A stretch of 64,000 nt of DNA, taken from contig SUXC01000005.1 of assembly GCA_015061165.1 (NCBI GenBank), positions 1 through 64,000 on the forward strand. Direction: 5' to 3'. This DNA comes from Bacteroidales bacterium (GTDB lineage Bacteria > Bacteroidota > Bacteroidia > Bacteroidales > Paludibacteraceae). The first letter of the stretch is position 1. The number at the start of each line of letters is the position of its first letter. Positions 20,091 through 29,938 of this stretch are shown here, piece after piece. Below the pieces are notes generated by a model. It made no database searches and had not been told where the DNA came from. It was given only the letters and a program-made list of their open reading frames with translations. A program made the position numbers and the translations under genes.

Positions 20091-22106
20091 ATGTATCGCC
20101 TCACTTCTCCATATCAACCTATGGGCGACCAGCCCGAAGCGATCCGCCAATTGGTGGGAGGGTTGCGTGCGGGAGCGGAAGCGCAGACATTGTTGGGCGT
20201 TACAGGCTCGGGAAAGACCTTTACGGTTGCCAATGTGATAGCCGAAGTCAATCGCCCCACGCTGATTCTCAGCCACAATAAGACTCTTGCTGCTCAGTTG
20301 TATAGCGAAATGCGGCAGTTCTTTCCGCATAATGCTGTGGAGTATTTTGTGTCGTACTATGACTACTATCAGCCCGAGGCGTATATCCCCTCAACCGATA
20401 CCTATATCGAAAAGGACCTGAGTATCAATGAGGAGATTGATCGATTACGATTGAGTGCTATTGCAGCATTGCTCAGTGGGCGAAAGGATGTGATAGTAGT
20501 GTCGTCGGTGAGTTGTTTGTATGGTATAGGTAACCCACAGGATTTCAGCCAATCGTGTATCACTGTGTCAAAAAATACTACAATGGTTATGAGCAAGTTG
20601 CTCAATGATTTGGTAGATTCGCAGTATATACGCAACGATGCGGAACTCACTCGCGGTCGCTTTCGTGTGAAGGGCGATACGGTGGATATTGCATTGGCAT
20701 ATGCTGATTATGTTCTGCGCATCGAGTTTTTTGGCAATGAGATAGATGCTATCACCACGTTGGACATCGTTACGCTTGACGTGATAGATGAGTTTGATAC
20801 CTACAATATCTATCCTGCTACTATCTTCTGCACCAATCCCGACAAAGTAGCCAATGCTATTGCTCAAATCAAATTAGATTTAGCCACACAGGTACTGCAT
20901 TTTCAAGATATAGGCGAACCGCTTTATGCCAAGCGCATAGAAGAACGGGTGAAATACGATTTGGAGATGATACAAGAGTTAGGCTATTGCTCTGGCATAG
21001 AGAATTATAGCCGCTATTTTGATGGTCGTGAGGCGGGTACTCCTCCGTATTGCTTGCTGGATTATTTCCCCAAGGATATGTTGTTGGTGATTGATGAGAG
21101 CCATGTTACTGTTCCGCAGATTCATGCCATGTACGGTGGTGACCGTGCGCGCAAGGACAATCTGGTGCAATATGGCTTCCGTTTGCCTGCTGCACGCGAT
21201 AATCGCCCCTTGACATTTGATGAGTTTGAGCAAAAGACAGGGCAAACCATCTATGTGTCTGCTACGCCTGCGGACTACGAGTTACGCCGTTCGGAGGGAA
21301 TCTTCATTGATCAACTCATTCGCCCAACGGGCTTGCTTGACCCTGAGATTGAGGTGCGCCCCTTGGATCATCAGGTGGATGACTTGATGGAAGAGATTCG
21401 CCAGCGTGTAGAACGTGAGGAGCGTGTATTGGTAACGACACTGACCAAACGTATGGCAGAGGAATTAGATGAGTATTTGCGTCGTTATGGGGTGCGTTCT
21501 GCCTATATTCACTCGGATATAGATACATTGGAGCGTGTGCAGATTATGGAGGATTTGCGTCGTGGCTTGTACGATGTGTTGGTTGGTGTAAACCTGCTGC
21601 GTGAGGGTCTGGATTTGCCCGAAGTGAGTCTTGTGGCTATTTTGGATGCTGACAAAGAGGGCTTCTTGCGTGACCATCGTTCGCTGACACAGACGGCAGG
21701 TCGTGCTGCGCGCCACGTGAATGGACATGTAATCATGTATGCTGACCGTATCACGCGTTCAATGCAAATGACTATTGATGAGACTAATCGCCGTCGTGCT
21801 AAACAAATAGCCTATAACGAAGCACATAATATAGTCCCTACTGCACTTAACAAGAAGATTGAAGCCAGTCCGCTCATAGCCCTTATGCGCAAAGAGCAAG
21901 AAGAGCAACAGGTGTTGGAGAAGAAGATCCAAGACGGTTGGAAGACGGCTGCATGGCAGCAGTATGATGCCAAGAACTTGCGCAAAGCCATCGACCAACA
22001 GCGTAAGACGATGTTGGCTGCTGCCAAAGACCTCAACTTTGACGTGGCTGCGCGCTTGCGCGATGAACTATTGCAGATGGAAGACAAATTGCAGGCGATG
22101 GAGTAG
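20091..22106 (+). CDS. uvrB: Excinuclease ABC subunit B
   Basis: YQPMGDQPEAI, GVTGSGKTFTVANVI, VEYFVSYYDYYQPEAYIP, TQTAGRAARHVNGHVIMYAD; UVR motif at the C-terminus. Confidence 0.98.
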   Translation: MYRLTSPYQPMGDQPEAIRQLVGGLRAGAEAQTLLGVTGSGKTFTVANVIAEVNRPTLILSHNKTLAAQLYSEMRQFFPHNAVEYFVSYYDYYQPEAYIPSTDTYIEKDLSINEEIDRLRLSAIAALLSGRKDVIVVSSVSCLYGIGNPQDFSQSCITVSKNTTMVMSKLLNDLVDSQYIRNDAELTRGRFRVKGDTVDIALAYADYVLRIEFFGNEIDAITTLDIVTLDVIDEFDTYNIYPATIFCTNPDKVANAIAQIKLDLATQVLHFQDIGEPLYAKRIEERVKYDLEMIQELGYCSGIENYSRYFDGREAGTPPYCLLDYFPKDMLLVIDESHVTVPQIHAMYGGDRARKDNLVQYGFRLPAARDNRPLTFDEFEQKTGQTIYVSATPADYELRRSEGIFIDQLIRPTGLLDPEIEVRPLDHQVDDLMEEIRQRVEREERVLVTTLTKRMAEELDEYLRRYGVRSAYIHSDIDTLERVQIMEDLRRGLYDVLVGVNLLREGLDLPEVSLVAILDADKEGFLRDHRSLTQTAGRAARHVNGHVIMYADRITRSMQMTIDETNRRRAKQIAYNEAHNIVPTALNKKIEASPLIALMRKEQEEQQVLEKKIQDGWKTAAWQQYDAKNLRKAIDQQRKTMLAAAKDLNFDVAARLRDELLQMEDKLQAME

Positions 22107-22144
22107 CGGAGATAGGAAATTGGAATCCGGAATCCAGATTTCCA

Positions 22145-24742
22145 TTATTTGCATAGCGCGGCAAAGGCGCAATGTTCGCATCGCTTGCTAACCGTAGTGG
22201 GAGCAAACGGTATGTCTGAGTCAAACATCTCTTGGAGTAGGGTAGTCAATCCCTCTACGAACGCATTTTTAATTTCCTCATTCCACACAAAATCGGTATT
22301 CCCTTTTTGATGAATATGTGTTTGCACTTCGTCTGTTTTTGACATGCTGCGAACAGGATAGATATGCGGTGCGATATGCGATGTGTTGCGGAGTAGTTGC
22401 GGTGCTTGTTGCTCCAGCAGCCAGCAGTAGAGCATAGTTTGTAGTGCTTTGTCTTGATTCTCCGACCGACTGAATATATGCTCCATATCTCGGTACTCCA
22501 ATTCGGCTTTTCCTGTCTTGTAGTCTATCACACGAAGGGTGTTACCTTGTTTGTCAAGACGGTCGATATAGCCATAAAATGGTACTTCTCCCACTTGTGG
22601 AATGGTTACGTTGGCGGCTATCCGCTGCTCGCCATTGAGGTAGATGAATGGGGCTTGCTTCTTGTCGTATAGCAGTATATAGCGCACATAATTCTTTACG
22701 ATGAGGCTTGCTAACATGTCGGTGCGTATGGCATCAATAGGCAGTTCGCTCCAACGTTCTTCCGTCAGCGAGTCTATGATTTGCTGAATGTCGCTCTCAG
22801 TTACAATGCGTTGTATATATGGTGTATAGAGTGTTTGTATTACCGCGTGCAGCACAGTACCTATCGTGGCTTCGGAGGTAGTAACATCCTCCACCTGCTC
22901 AGGTTCGTGAATCCTCTGCACATAACGATAAAAGAATTTCTTTTGGCAGAAGAGGTACGTATTCATTGCTGAGGCTGAGAATCCCCGTTGCTGTGCTTTG
23001 GATAGTTCTTGCATCACAACCTCATCTTTGCTAATCTCACTGGCTTTGGGTGCGGGAGTGGATAGCGCATTGACCACATTCACTTGCTCTATTTCCACAC
23101 CGTACTGCCATTGCAGTTGGTAGAAGTAACGCGACACTTCGCCCGAGTGTTGATCATCCGCTACGGCGTTAGTGATGAACCATACGCGTTTGGCGTATGA
23201 CAACATGCGGTAGAAGTTGTATGCGAAAATAGCATCTTGTCTTTCGGGCGTAGGCAGACCGAATCCGCGGCGAAGGATATATGGAATAAAACTATTGTTA
23301 TGTGCTCTACCTGGATACAGGTCATCGTTGAAGCCTGTGATAATCAGGTTGTCAAAGTTCAAGGCACGTGTCTCTAACACACCCATCACCTGTAATCCGT
23401 CCAACGGCTCGCCCGTGTAGGGGATGGTGCTTTGCATGGTCAGCATACGCATGATTTGCATGACCGCTTCGGCGGATATACATACCGCAGGGTATTGCAC
23501 TATTGCTCCTGCCACCATATCCAATGCTTTGGTCAGTAGGTAATGTGCCTCGCTATTAGCAGGCGTGCGGTTTGTATCTATGTATTGGCGCAAAGCGACT
23601 ATCATCTGTTCGCCCGTTGCTGGCATGGGTGCAAAGTATTTGTCAGGGTAGGCTATTGGCATATATAACTCGGATGCCCGTAGCGGATAACCCATAGTGA
23701 CGTTGATTTTTTTTACACCTTCAGGGAAACAGTCCAATAGCGGAATCAATAACTGCTCATCGGGTAGTACGACAGCCGTGCGTGTATAGTCGGTGGTCAG
23801 TGGTGTGTCTTTAGGGTATAACTCATTCAATACATGATATACTTCGCGTGCCTCTCCCACAGTAGAGTCCACTGATAGCAGAGTTATCTTGGCATGTTCG
23901 GCGTGTGTGCGCTCAGGTATTTCGTAGTGTGATGGGAAGGTGCGCAAGTTCTCTTCTCTAAAAAGTGATGCGCGGTTCTCAGGGTCGGATAGATAGGTAT
24001 CTTCATAGTCAAAATAGAAATCTGCACACCCGCGATCGCGCAAACGAATCAATAACTGACGTTCCGACTCGGTAAGCGCATTGAATCCCACAAACACGTA
24101 GTGTTGCTCAAAAGCGTTATCGGGTATCTGCTCCCAATGTTCAATCACCTGTCGGTGCAGCAGTCCTTCGTATGCCAATTGGTCCGATAGTAGGTTATCT
24201 CGTAGTCTTTGATAGAGGGGGTATAGTAATTCCCATGTACGGATGAACTGTTGATGCAGTCTGTTGCTATTCTTGTCGGATGAGGCATAGAAATCGCCCC
24301 AGAATTTCTTAATAGCATTGCGTTGTGTGTCGCTCAGCGTGAGGAAGTGGTCGTCAATATCGTGCAGATCTTTTACTGCTGCGTATAGGGCTTCTATGTC
24401 TTGAACCAAGTGGTTGTCTATCTCCGAGAAGTCTGCCAACATCATCTTGCCCCAATGTAGAAACTGCTCTATGGTCTCAGGCTCGGGGCGCAATTGTTGA
24501 TACTGCGCATATAGTCGCATGAGCAATGTCAGTTGGTCAGCAATGCGCAGGTCGGACAAGGAGGCAAAGCACTCGTTGATGGTCATTACGCGTGGGGAGA
24601 AGATAGGTTGTGATAGTGCTTGCCCCAAGTATCGGCGGAAGAATAGTCCCGCACGACGGTTGGGGAATACGAAGGTGTATCCCGTCAATTCGTTGCCCAC
24701 TTCTCGGGCAAACACTTGTGCTAATCGTTGTAAGTATGACAT
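22145..24742 (-). CDS. PD-(D/E)XK nuclease / AddB-like exonuclease protein
   Basis: YTFVFPNRRAGLFFRRYLGQ, LRVIDYKTGKAE and terminal CEHCAFAALC. Confidence 0.85.
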   Translation of the reverse strand: MSYLQRLAQVFAREVGNELTGYTFVFPNRRAGLFFRRYLGQALSQPIFSPRVMTINECFASLSDLRIADQLTLLMRLYAQYQQLRPEPETIEQFLHWGKMMLADFSEIDNHLVQDIEALYAAVKDLHDIDDHFLTLSDTQRNAIKKFWGDFYASSDKNSNRLHQQFIRTWELLYPLYQRLRDNLLSDQLAYEGLLHRQVIEHWEQIPDNAFEQHYVFVGFNALTESERQLLIRLRDRGCADFYFDYEDTYLSDPENRASLFREENLRTFPSHYEIPERTHAEHAKITLLSVDSTVGEAREVYHVLNELYPKDTPLTTDYTRTAVVLPDEQLLIPLLDCFPEGVKKINVTMGYPLRASELYMPIAYPDKYFAPMPATGEQMIVALRQYIDTNRTPANSEAHYLLTKALDMVAGAIVQYPAVCISAEAVMQIMRMLTMQSTIPYTGEPLDGLQVMGVLETRALNFDNLIITGFNDDLYPGRAHNNSFIPYILRRGFGLPTPERQDAIFAYNFYRMLSYAKRVWFITNAVADDQHSGEVSRYFYQLQWQYGVEIEQVNVVNALSTPAPKASEISKDEVVMQELSKAQQRGFSASAMNTYLFCQKKFFYRYVQRIHEPEQVEDVTTSEATIGTVLHAVIQTLYTPYIQRIVTESDIQQIIDSLTEERWSELPIDAIRTDMLASLIVKNYVRYILLYDKKQAPFIYLNGEQRIAANVTIPQVGEVPFYGYIDRLDKQGNTLRVIDYKTGKAELEYRDMEHIFSRSENQDKALQTMLYCWLLEQQAPQLLRNTSHIAPHIYPVRSMSKTDEVQTHIHQKGNTDFVWNEEIKNAFVEGLTTLLQEMFDSDIPFAPTTVSKRCEHCAFAALCK

Positions 24743-24753
24743 GTTCCTTGCCT

Positions 24754-26631
24754 TTAACCTCTAACCTTTAATCTTATCGCTTCCCATCCCTTGCGTAGTA
24801 ATCGCTTAACGCGTGCAATGATTGACCATGTCTTGCTGGCAGGCGGAATCTCCATCAATAGCGTATCCACATCGGGTCCTCCTGTCAATTGCTCTGGGTA
24901 AACGACCATCGAACTGAAGTTCGTGAAATGCTGTGTCAGCATGGTAGGAATCTCCTCAAATAGAGGATGATAACTGGCGGTGGACTTACGCGAAGATAGC
25001 AACACCAACATATCATTCTCCATGATGGTTTGGGATATGATTCCCACTTCTTCCCAACCTTCCATATTTCGGAATGAGGCGCGCAGGTACTTTCCCGGAC
25101 GGCGACACATGGCTTGCAATGCTACTTGGGTATCTGGATGCGCATAGAATATCACTTTTGCCCCTAACTCACCCGACAAACGGCGTACCAGACCGAAGCA
25201 AGTGATAAAGTCGCGTTCTTTCTCGGCATAGCGTGGTACAGCCACTACCAATCTATTAATAGTGTTGATAGGTTGCGCTTCGTGATAGACAATGACCGAC
25301 TTGCTGGTGTGCTCAACGATATTGCTCACATCCAGCCAGTCTGCAGACTGCTTGATTTCTATATTGTCCAATGTCGCCATCTCGCCTATCTCGCGCAAGG
25401 TAGGACGCAGGTCTTTGCCCACGGAAGTCAATAGCCAATAGTCGTCCTCGTGGTCGGCTTCCAGTTTGGCACTCTCCTGCAAGGCTAATTCCTTAGCAGC
25501 ATGTTCGGATATGAAACTGGCTGTTGTACACAGCACCAATATCATCAAGACTGATGCGTTCAGCACATCCGAGGATAGGAGCCCCATTTGATAAGCAATC
25601 GTCACGATAGCCAAGGTGCCTGCTGCGGTAGCATGCGATAGACCAAACACCAGTTGGCGCTCATGTTTCGAGAAACGGAAGACAAATTGGGCTATCCAAG
25701 CGGCAATACTCTTACCAACTAATTTTGTGGCTATCATCACGAGCGCTATTGTCAATGTGGTCCATCCACTCCAGAACGCATGAATATCAATCATCAGTCC
25801 AACGCTGATGAGGAATAGAGGCACGAAGATACTATTGCCCATAAAGGTGATACGATGCATGAGTGGCGAACGGTTGGGCAGTAGTCGGTTGAGTGAGACA
25901 CCGCAGAGGAAGGCGCCTAAGATACCCTCCAGTCCTGCCAAGTCAGCCAACAAGGCACTACCTACCAGCATCAGCATCACCACCATGAACTCAGAGATAG
26001 GGTCGCGATAACGCTTGAAGAACATCCGAGCGAAGCGAGGGAATAGCCATAATACGCTCACAAGGAACACCGCTAAAATGCCGATTTGGATGACATAGTC
26101 CATCGTGGTCTGTCCCGCATTGCTCCAGCCTTCCGCAATTGCCAACACCATGAGTGACAGCGTGATAGCCACCATGGTTGCACCTACAGTGATGTTCACG
26201 GCTACGTTCTTCTGTACGCCATAACGGCTCACAATAGGGTAGGTCATTAGTGTGTGACTACCATACATTGCCCCCAGCAACAAACTGGACAACCAGCCAT
26301 ATGGAAGTAGAAACCTACTGGTAATGATGCCCAAGGCAAAAGGTATAAAGAACGTGCACAGACCAAAGAACAACGAGCGGTATTTGTATTGCTTGAAGTC
26401 ATTGATATCTATCTCGCTGCCCGATTGGAACATGATATACAACATGCCCAGCGAGCCAAGAATCTTGATAGTAGGTCCTTCGTTCACAATGTTCAGCACC
26501 GACGGACCAATCACAATGCCCGCCAAGATAAAACCCACAATGCTCGGCACGTGAATCTTACGACACACGAGTGGCACAAACCAAATGATGCCAATAACAA
26601 GGGTGAGTATTAGTAATGGCGACAATGTCAT
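24754..26631 (-). CDS. Cation:proton antiporter (CPA2/Kef-like)
   Basis: Multiple TM helices; IVGFILAGIVIGPSVLNIV, LEGILGAFLCGVSLNRLLPN. Confidence 0.9.
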   Translation of the reverse strand: MTLSPLLILTLVIGIIWFVPLVCRKIHVPSIVGFILAGIVIGPSVLNIVNEGPTIKILGSLGMLYIMFQSGSEIDINDFKQYKYRSLFFGLCTFFIPFALGIITSRFLLPYGWLSSLLLGAMYGSHTLMTYPIVSRYGVQKNVAVNITVGATMVAITLSLMVLAIAEGWSNAGQTTMDYVIQIGILAVFLVSVLWLFPRFARMFFKRYRDPISEFMVVMLMLVGSALLADLAGLEGILGAFLCGVSLNRLLPNRSPLMHRITFMGNSIFVPLFLISVGLMIDIHAFWSGWTTLTIALVMIATKLVGKSIAAWIAQFVFRFSKHERQLVFGLSHATAAGTLAIVTIAYQMGLLSSDVLNASVLMILVLCTTASFISEHAAKELALQESAKLEADHEDDYWLLTSVGKDLRPTLREIGEMATLDNIEIKQSADWLDVSNIVEHTSKSVIVYHEAQPINTINRLVVAVPRYAEKERDFITCFGLVRRLSGELGAKVIFYAHPDTQVALQAMCRRPGKYLRASFRNMEGWEEVGIISQTIMENDMLVLLSSRKSTASYHPLFEEIPTMLTQHFTNFSSMVVYPEQLTGGPDVDTLLMEIPPASKTWSIIARVKRLLRKGWEAIRLKVRG

Positions 26632-26642
26632 ATGTTTTTATA

Positions 26643-27833
26643 TCAAATAGTTTTTAATTCACTTCCAGGGAAGTAGTGTGCGAGGATTTGTTCGTAGGTA
26701 TAGCCCTTATCTGCCATGACGGCTGCACCGATTTGGCACAGTCCTACACCATGACCCCAGCCCGCACCTGTGAGGATAAAGTCGCCTTGCTCGTTGCGAT
26801 CCACCACGAAGGCACTACTATATAAGTGGCTGCGGCTTAGCCATTTGCGAATTTCTAACTCCTTGCCAATCACCATTGTGCGCTTGCTGCCTACGATTTG
26901 CATCTCGTACAAACGCGCCGAAGGACCACGTTTGATAGGCACGAGGTCGAGTATCTCGCCGAAGTCAATGCCCGAACGCTCGCGGATGATGTCGCTCAGT
27001 TCGGCTGCGGTGTATTGCACCGTCCAACGGTAGAAGTCTTTGGTCTCTTGGTCGTAGTTGTTGAGCACTTGGCTCAGTACACGTGCGTCGGTAGTGTTGC
27101 AGTAGGCAGATGGTGAAGTGCGGATAAACTCCTGCGCATTCTCTTCAATGGTTAAGTCGGGTAGGGGAGTGCCTATCTCATCGCGGACTGCTTCGAGGTA
27201 TGGATAGTGTTCGTTTGCCCAAGCGTTCTCGAAGAGTTCGGTCGCACCGCCGCAGGACTTGTAGAAACGCGCATCGCACACTTTGCCGTCGTACATTAGC
27301 ACTTGTCCGCGTGTTGCATCAATGGCTTTTTGCACGTTGGCTGCTGCCTCGGGGTGCTCATCACGGCGGGTGATACCCTCATAGCGTTGGCAGTGGTCGT
27401 CGGCGCATACATCAAAGCCCTCGTGTGCATCTCTCTCGTACCAAACGACATGGCGATCTGGGTCGCTGAGGTCGGATTTGTCGGTGCAGGTGGATGGGCT
27501 GATGATTGGGCGAAGCACCCAACTGCGGGAGATGACTGCATGTGCTTTCAGTAGTTCGAGCGAGGAGGTGGCTGACATCTCGGAGGTGATTACCGAACTG
27601 AGGTAGTCTTCCACGTCAAGGCGGTTGATGGCGGTTTGTGTGCCATCAGCGTTATCGCGTATTTCGAGTGTACCTTCAAACTCTTGGTCTTCGAGGCGAT
27701 CCCAGTGGAATCCGATGCCAATGCGGACATTCTTGAGTAGGAAGGTAGGATGCTCTGGTGTAGAGTGAGGACCTGGTATGACTGCTTCAATCTTTGGGGC
27801 GGTCATTACGCCCACTGCAATTTCGTGTTTCAT
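26643..27833 (-). CDS. SpoIID/LytB-domain protein lacking an obvious signal peptide
   Basis: VEDYLSSVITSEMSATSSLELLKAHAVISRSW, FYKSCGGATELFENAW, TGAGWGHGVGLCQIGAAVMADKGYTYEQILAHYFPGSEL. N-terminus MKHEIAVGVMTAPKIEAVIPG is not hydrophobic. Confidence 0.92.
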   Translation of the reverse strand: MKHEIAVGVMTAPKIEAVIPGPHSTPEHPTFLLKNVRIGIGFHWDRLEDQEFEGTLEIRDNADGTQTAINRLDVEDYLSSVITSEMSATSSLELLKAHAVISRSWVLRPIISPSTCTDKSDLSDPDRHVVWYERDAHEGFDVCADDHCQRYEGITRRDEHPEAAANVQKAIDATRGQVLMYDGKVCDARFYKSCGGATELFENAWANEHYPYLEAVRDEIGTPLPDLTIEENAQEFIRTSPSAYCNTTDARVLSQVLNNYDQETKDFYRWTVQYTAAELSDIIRERSGIDFGEILDLVPIKRGPSARLYEMQIVGSKRTMVIGKELEIRKWLSRSHLYSSAFVVDRNEQGDFILTGAGWGHGVGLCQIGAAVMADKGYTYEQILAHYFPGSELKTI

Positions 27834-28031
27834 GAGTGTATGGGGTTAATTAGTTAATGTTTCTTTTAACGCTATACCTTTAATGAGTATAATCCATCTC
27901 AAATATATTTTCAGGAATATAGTTGATAGCAAGATTAGCTCGCAACTCGCTTTCATTCAAAACCGAAGATTTTTTCCATACAACTAACAATTATTTTCCT
28001 GCTTGTTTTCGAGGTTTCGGAAAACATGCTG

Positions 28032-28063
28032 CAAAGTTACAAAAATTTTCGCATATATGCAAA
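28032..28063 (-). promoter_or_regulatory. Bacteroidetes promoter upstream of the spoIID-like gene
   Basis: Minus strand TTTG-N20-TAACTTTGCAG. Confidence 0.65.
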
Positions 28064-28082
28064 TAGATTGCGAAAAATCTAT

Positions 28083-28508
28083 TTATTCATCGCTTTTAGT
28101 AGTTGTTGTTTCGGTTGCTGTCGCTTGTTTGGCAGATTTGAGTTCGGCGAGGATTTGGGCAACGACAAAACCAAGAATAGTGCTATAATGCTTCTCACCT
28201 TGTTTAGGATGCCTAAATTGCTTGTCAAACAATGGTTGCCAATATGCCAAGCGTTCAGGATTCCTTAACTCTTCACGCGCCAATAGTTGCGCTTGACGGA
28301 ATAACTGGCGGTTATCGACAATGGCTTGAGGCCATTCGCCCTCGTGAATAGTATAAACGAAGTGCTCGTTTGGACCATAAATAGGACGACCTTTTGCATC
28401 GTAACCGAAACATTTACGACGACTGACATACACTCGTCCATTGGACTGACGAGCAGATAACTTTCCTGATAGAGAATCAACAGGATCAGAATATTTGACT
28501 TTTGCCAT
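28083..28508 (-). CDS. Hypothetical protein
   Basis: 141-aa ORF, MAKVKYSDPVDSLSGKLSARQSNGRVYVSRRKCFGYDAKGRPIYGPNEHFVYTIHEGEWP... Confidence 0.75.
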   Translation of the reverse strand: MAKVKYSDPVDSLSGKLSARQSNGRVYVSRRKCFGYDAKGRPIYGPNEHFVYTIHEGEWPQAIVDNRQLFRQAQLLAREELRNPERLAYWQPLFDKQFRHPKQGEKHYSTILGFVVAQILAELKSAKQATATETTTTKSDE

Positions 28509-28524
28509 AGCGGGAGATAATTAT

Positions 28525-28590
28525 GAATTAAGAATTATGAATTTTTGAATTAAGAATTATGAATTTTGAATTAAGAATTATGGATTATGA
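28525..28590. repeat. Heptameric degenerate array (GAATTNN)n
   Basis: GAATTAA GAATTAT GAATTTT (T) GAATTAA GAATTAT GAATTTT GAATTAA GAATTAT GGATTAT. Confidence 0.9.
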
Positions 28591-28664
28591 GTGGCTGGAT
28601 TTTTTAACTTGTAGTGTCTGATTTTTTCGGGATACATCACGGTAATGTGCCATGCGAGTCTTAG

Positions 28665-28730
28665 AAACTCTACGGGAACTCTGCGGGAACTCTGCGGGAA
28701 CTCTACGGGAACTCTACGGGAATTGTACGG
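28665..28730. repeat. 11-nt tandem array, consensus GAACTCTACGG
   Basis: Six consecutive 11-mers: AAACTCTACGG, GAACTCTGCGG x2, GAACTCTACGG x2, GAATTGTACGG. Confidence 0.92.
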
Positions 28731-28772
28731 GATTGGCTATATAAAACATAGATTATTGTCGCGTTTTTGGGG

Positions 28773-29840
28773 TTATTTTATAACGGGACTGTTTACTACT
28801 TCTGTTACGGGATTTTCTTCTACTTCTGCAATGGGATTATCTGCCACTTCGCGGATGATGTCGCGGAGGCGGGCAGGAGTGAGGCGGTCAAAACTCTCAC
28901 GGTTGGCTACAATGCCAATACCTGCCATCTCAACCGTAGCAGGAGAGAACAATATACGTTCTTCCTCTGGAGCAAAGAAACACATTGGGCGGGATTCGCG
29001 GCGGAAGAAGATGATGGTATGAAACATACCGTTGTGTAGGGTGGTGTAGCGTTGTGTAGCGTTGTGTAGCGTTGTATTTTCGGCGGACGATTCTACACTA
29101 TTCTGCACCATGCTACACGATTCTACACTATCGCTATTTGGCGATGGCGTGTACCACGAAACAATATTCCACCGTGGTTCGTATTCTTCGGCATGAGAAG
29201 CACCGATAGTCAGAGAGCCCGTTTGGCTGGCTTCTTCGGGGATAGTGCCCATAGCAAGCACGCGCTTGACGGCTGCCAAATGGGATTGCAGATCCGTTTC
29301 TTGCACCAAGATAGCGTTGGCATAGTTGGTGGAGAAATGGTCTTCTATGGGGAGACTGTGGCGAGGCACAGCCTGGAAATGCATATGGTCGGGGGCACTG
29401 GCACCGCACATAGGACCATTGTAGAAAATGGTCATCTCGGGCAGCTCCTTCGCTAAATGCATCATGGCTTCGAGGTGAGGCAGCAGTTCTTGGCGTTCGT
29501 GTACGGAGGAAGAAACGGTGAAGTGCGGAGAGAAAATAGGGAAAGGGTTTACGCGTATATAATAGGTGTGCCCTGTTGGGGATTCCCAATTATGGGTGAG
29601 TTGGTTTGCCTCCACGCCATCGGGGCAGAGGAAGCAAGCGCGCTGTTGCAGAGCTTCGGGGCTGACGTCAGCCATGACGCTGCGGACACGAGCAGGGTTG
29701 AAAAACAATTTGGCAGGGAAACCGTCGATAGTCATATCCTTGACTTCGACCCCTGCAAGTGCTTCATAATTAAGGAATGCTCTCCCGTGAGCACTGAGCT
29801 CGCGGGAGAACATGTCAAATATTTGTTGATAAAGTGTCAA
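28773..29840 (-). CDS. DUF4922-type protein with HIT/GalT-like HxHxQ motif
   Basis: CFLCPDGVEANQ, YIRVNPFPIFSPHFTV, PDHMHFQAVPRHSLPIE. Confidence 0.85.
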   Translation of the reverse strand: MTLYQQIFDMFSRELSAHGRAFLNYEALAGVEVKDMTIDGFPAKLFFNPARVRSVMADVSPEALQQRACFLCPDGVEANQLTHNWESPTGHTYYIRVNPFPIFSPHFTVSSSVHERQELLPHLEAMMHLAKELPEMTIFYNGPMCGASAPDHMHFQAVPRHSLPIEDHFSTNYANAILVQETDLQSHLAAVKRVLAMGTIPEEASQTGSLTIGASHAEEYEPRWNIVSWYTPSPNSDSVESCSMVQNSVESSAENTTLHNATQRYTTLHNGMFHTIIFFRRESRPMCFFAPEEERILFSPATVEMAGIGIVANRESFDRLTPARLRDIIREVADNPIAEVEENPVTEVVNSPVIK

Positions 29841-29938
29841 AACAGTTTAAAGTTTATAGTTTAAAGTTTATAGGCACGGAGTATGCGGCTCTGCCGCCCT
29901 CGCCTTTAACCTCTAACCTTTAATCTTGAACCTAATGA

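Noticed and set aside
28665-28730. Possible CRISPR array
   Set aside because: Units are contiguous 11-mers with no spacers, and no cas genes are present.
28645-29022. 125-aa plus-strand ORF starting MCHASLRNSTGTLRELCGNSTGTLREL
   Set aside because: N-terminal part is the 11-nt array; the rest is antisense to DUF4922.
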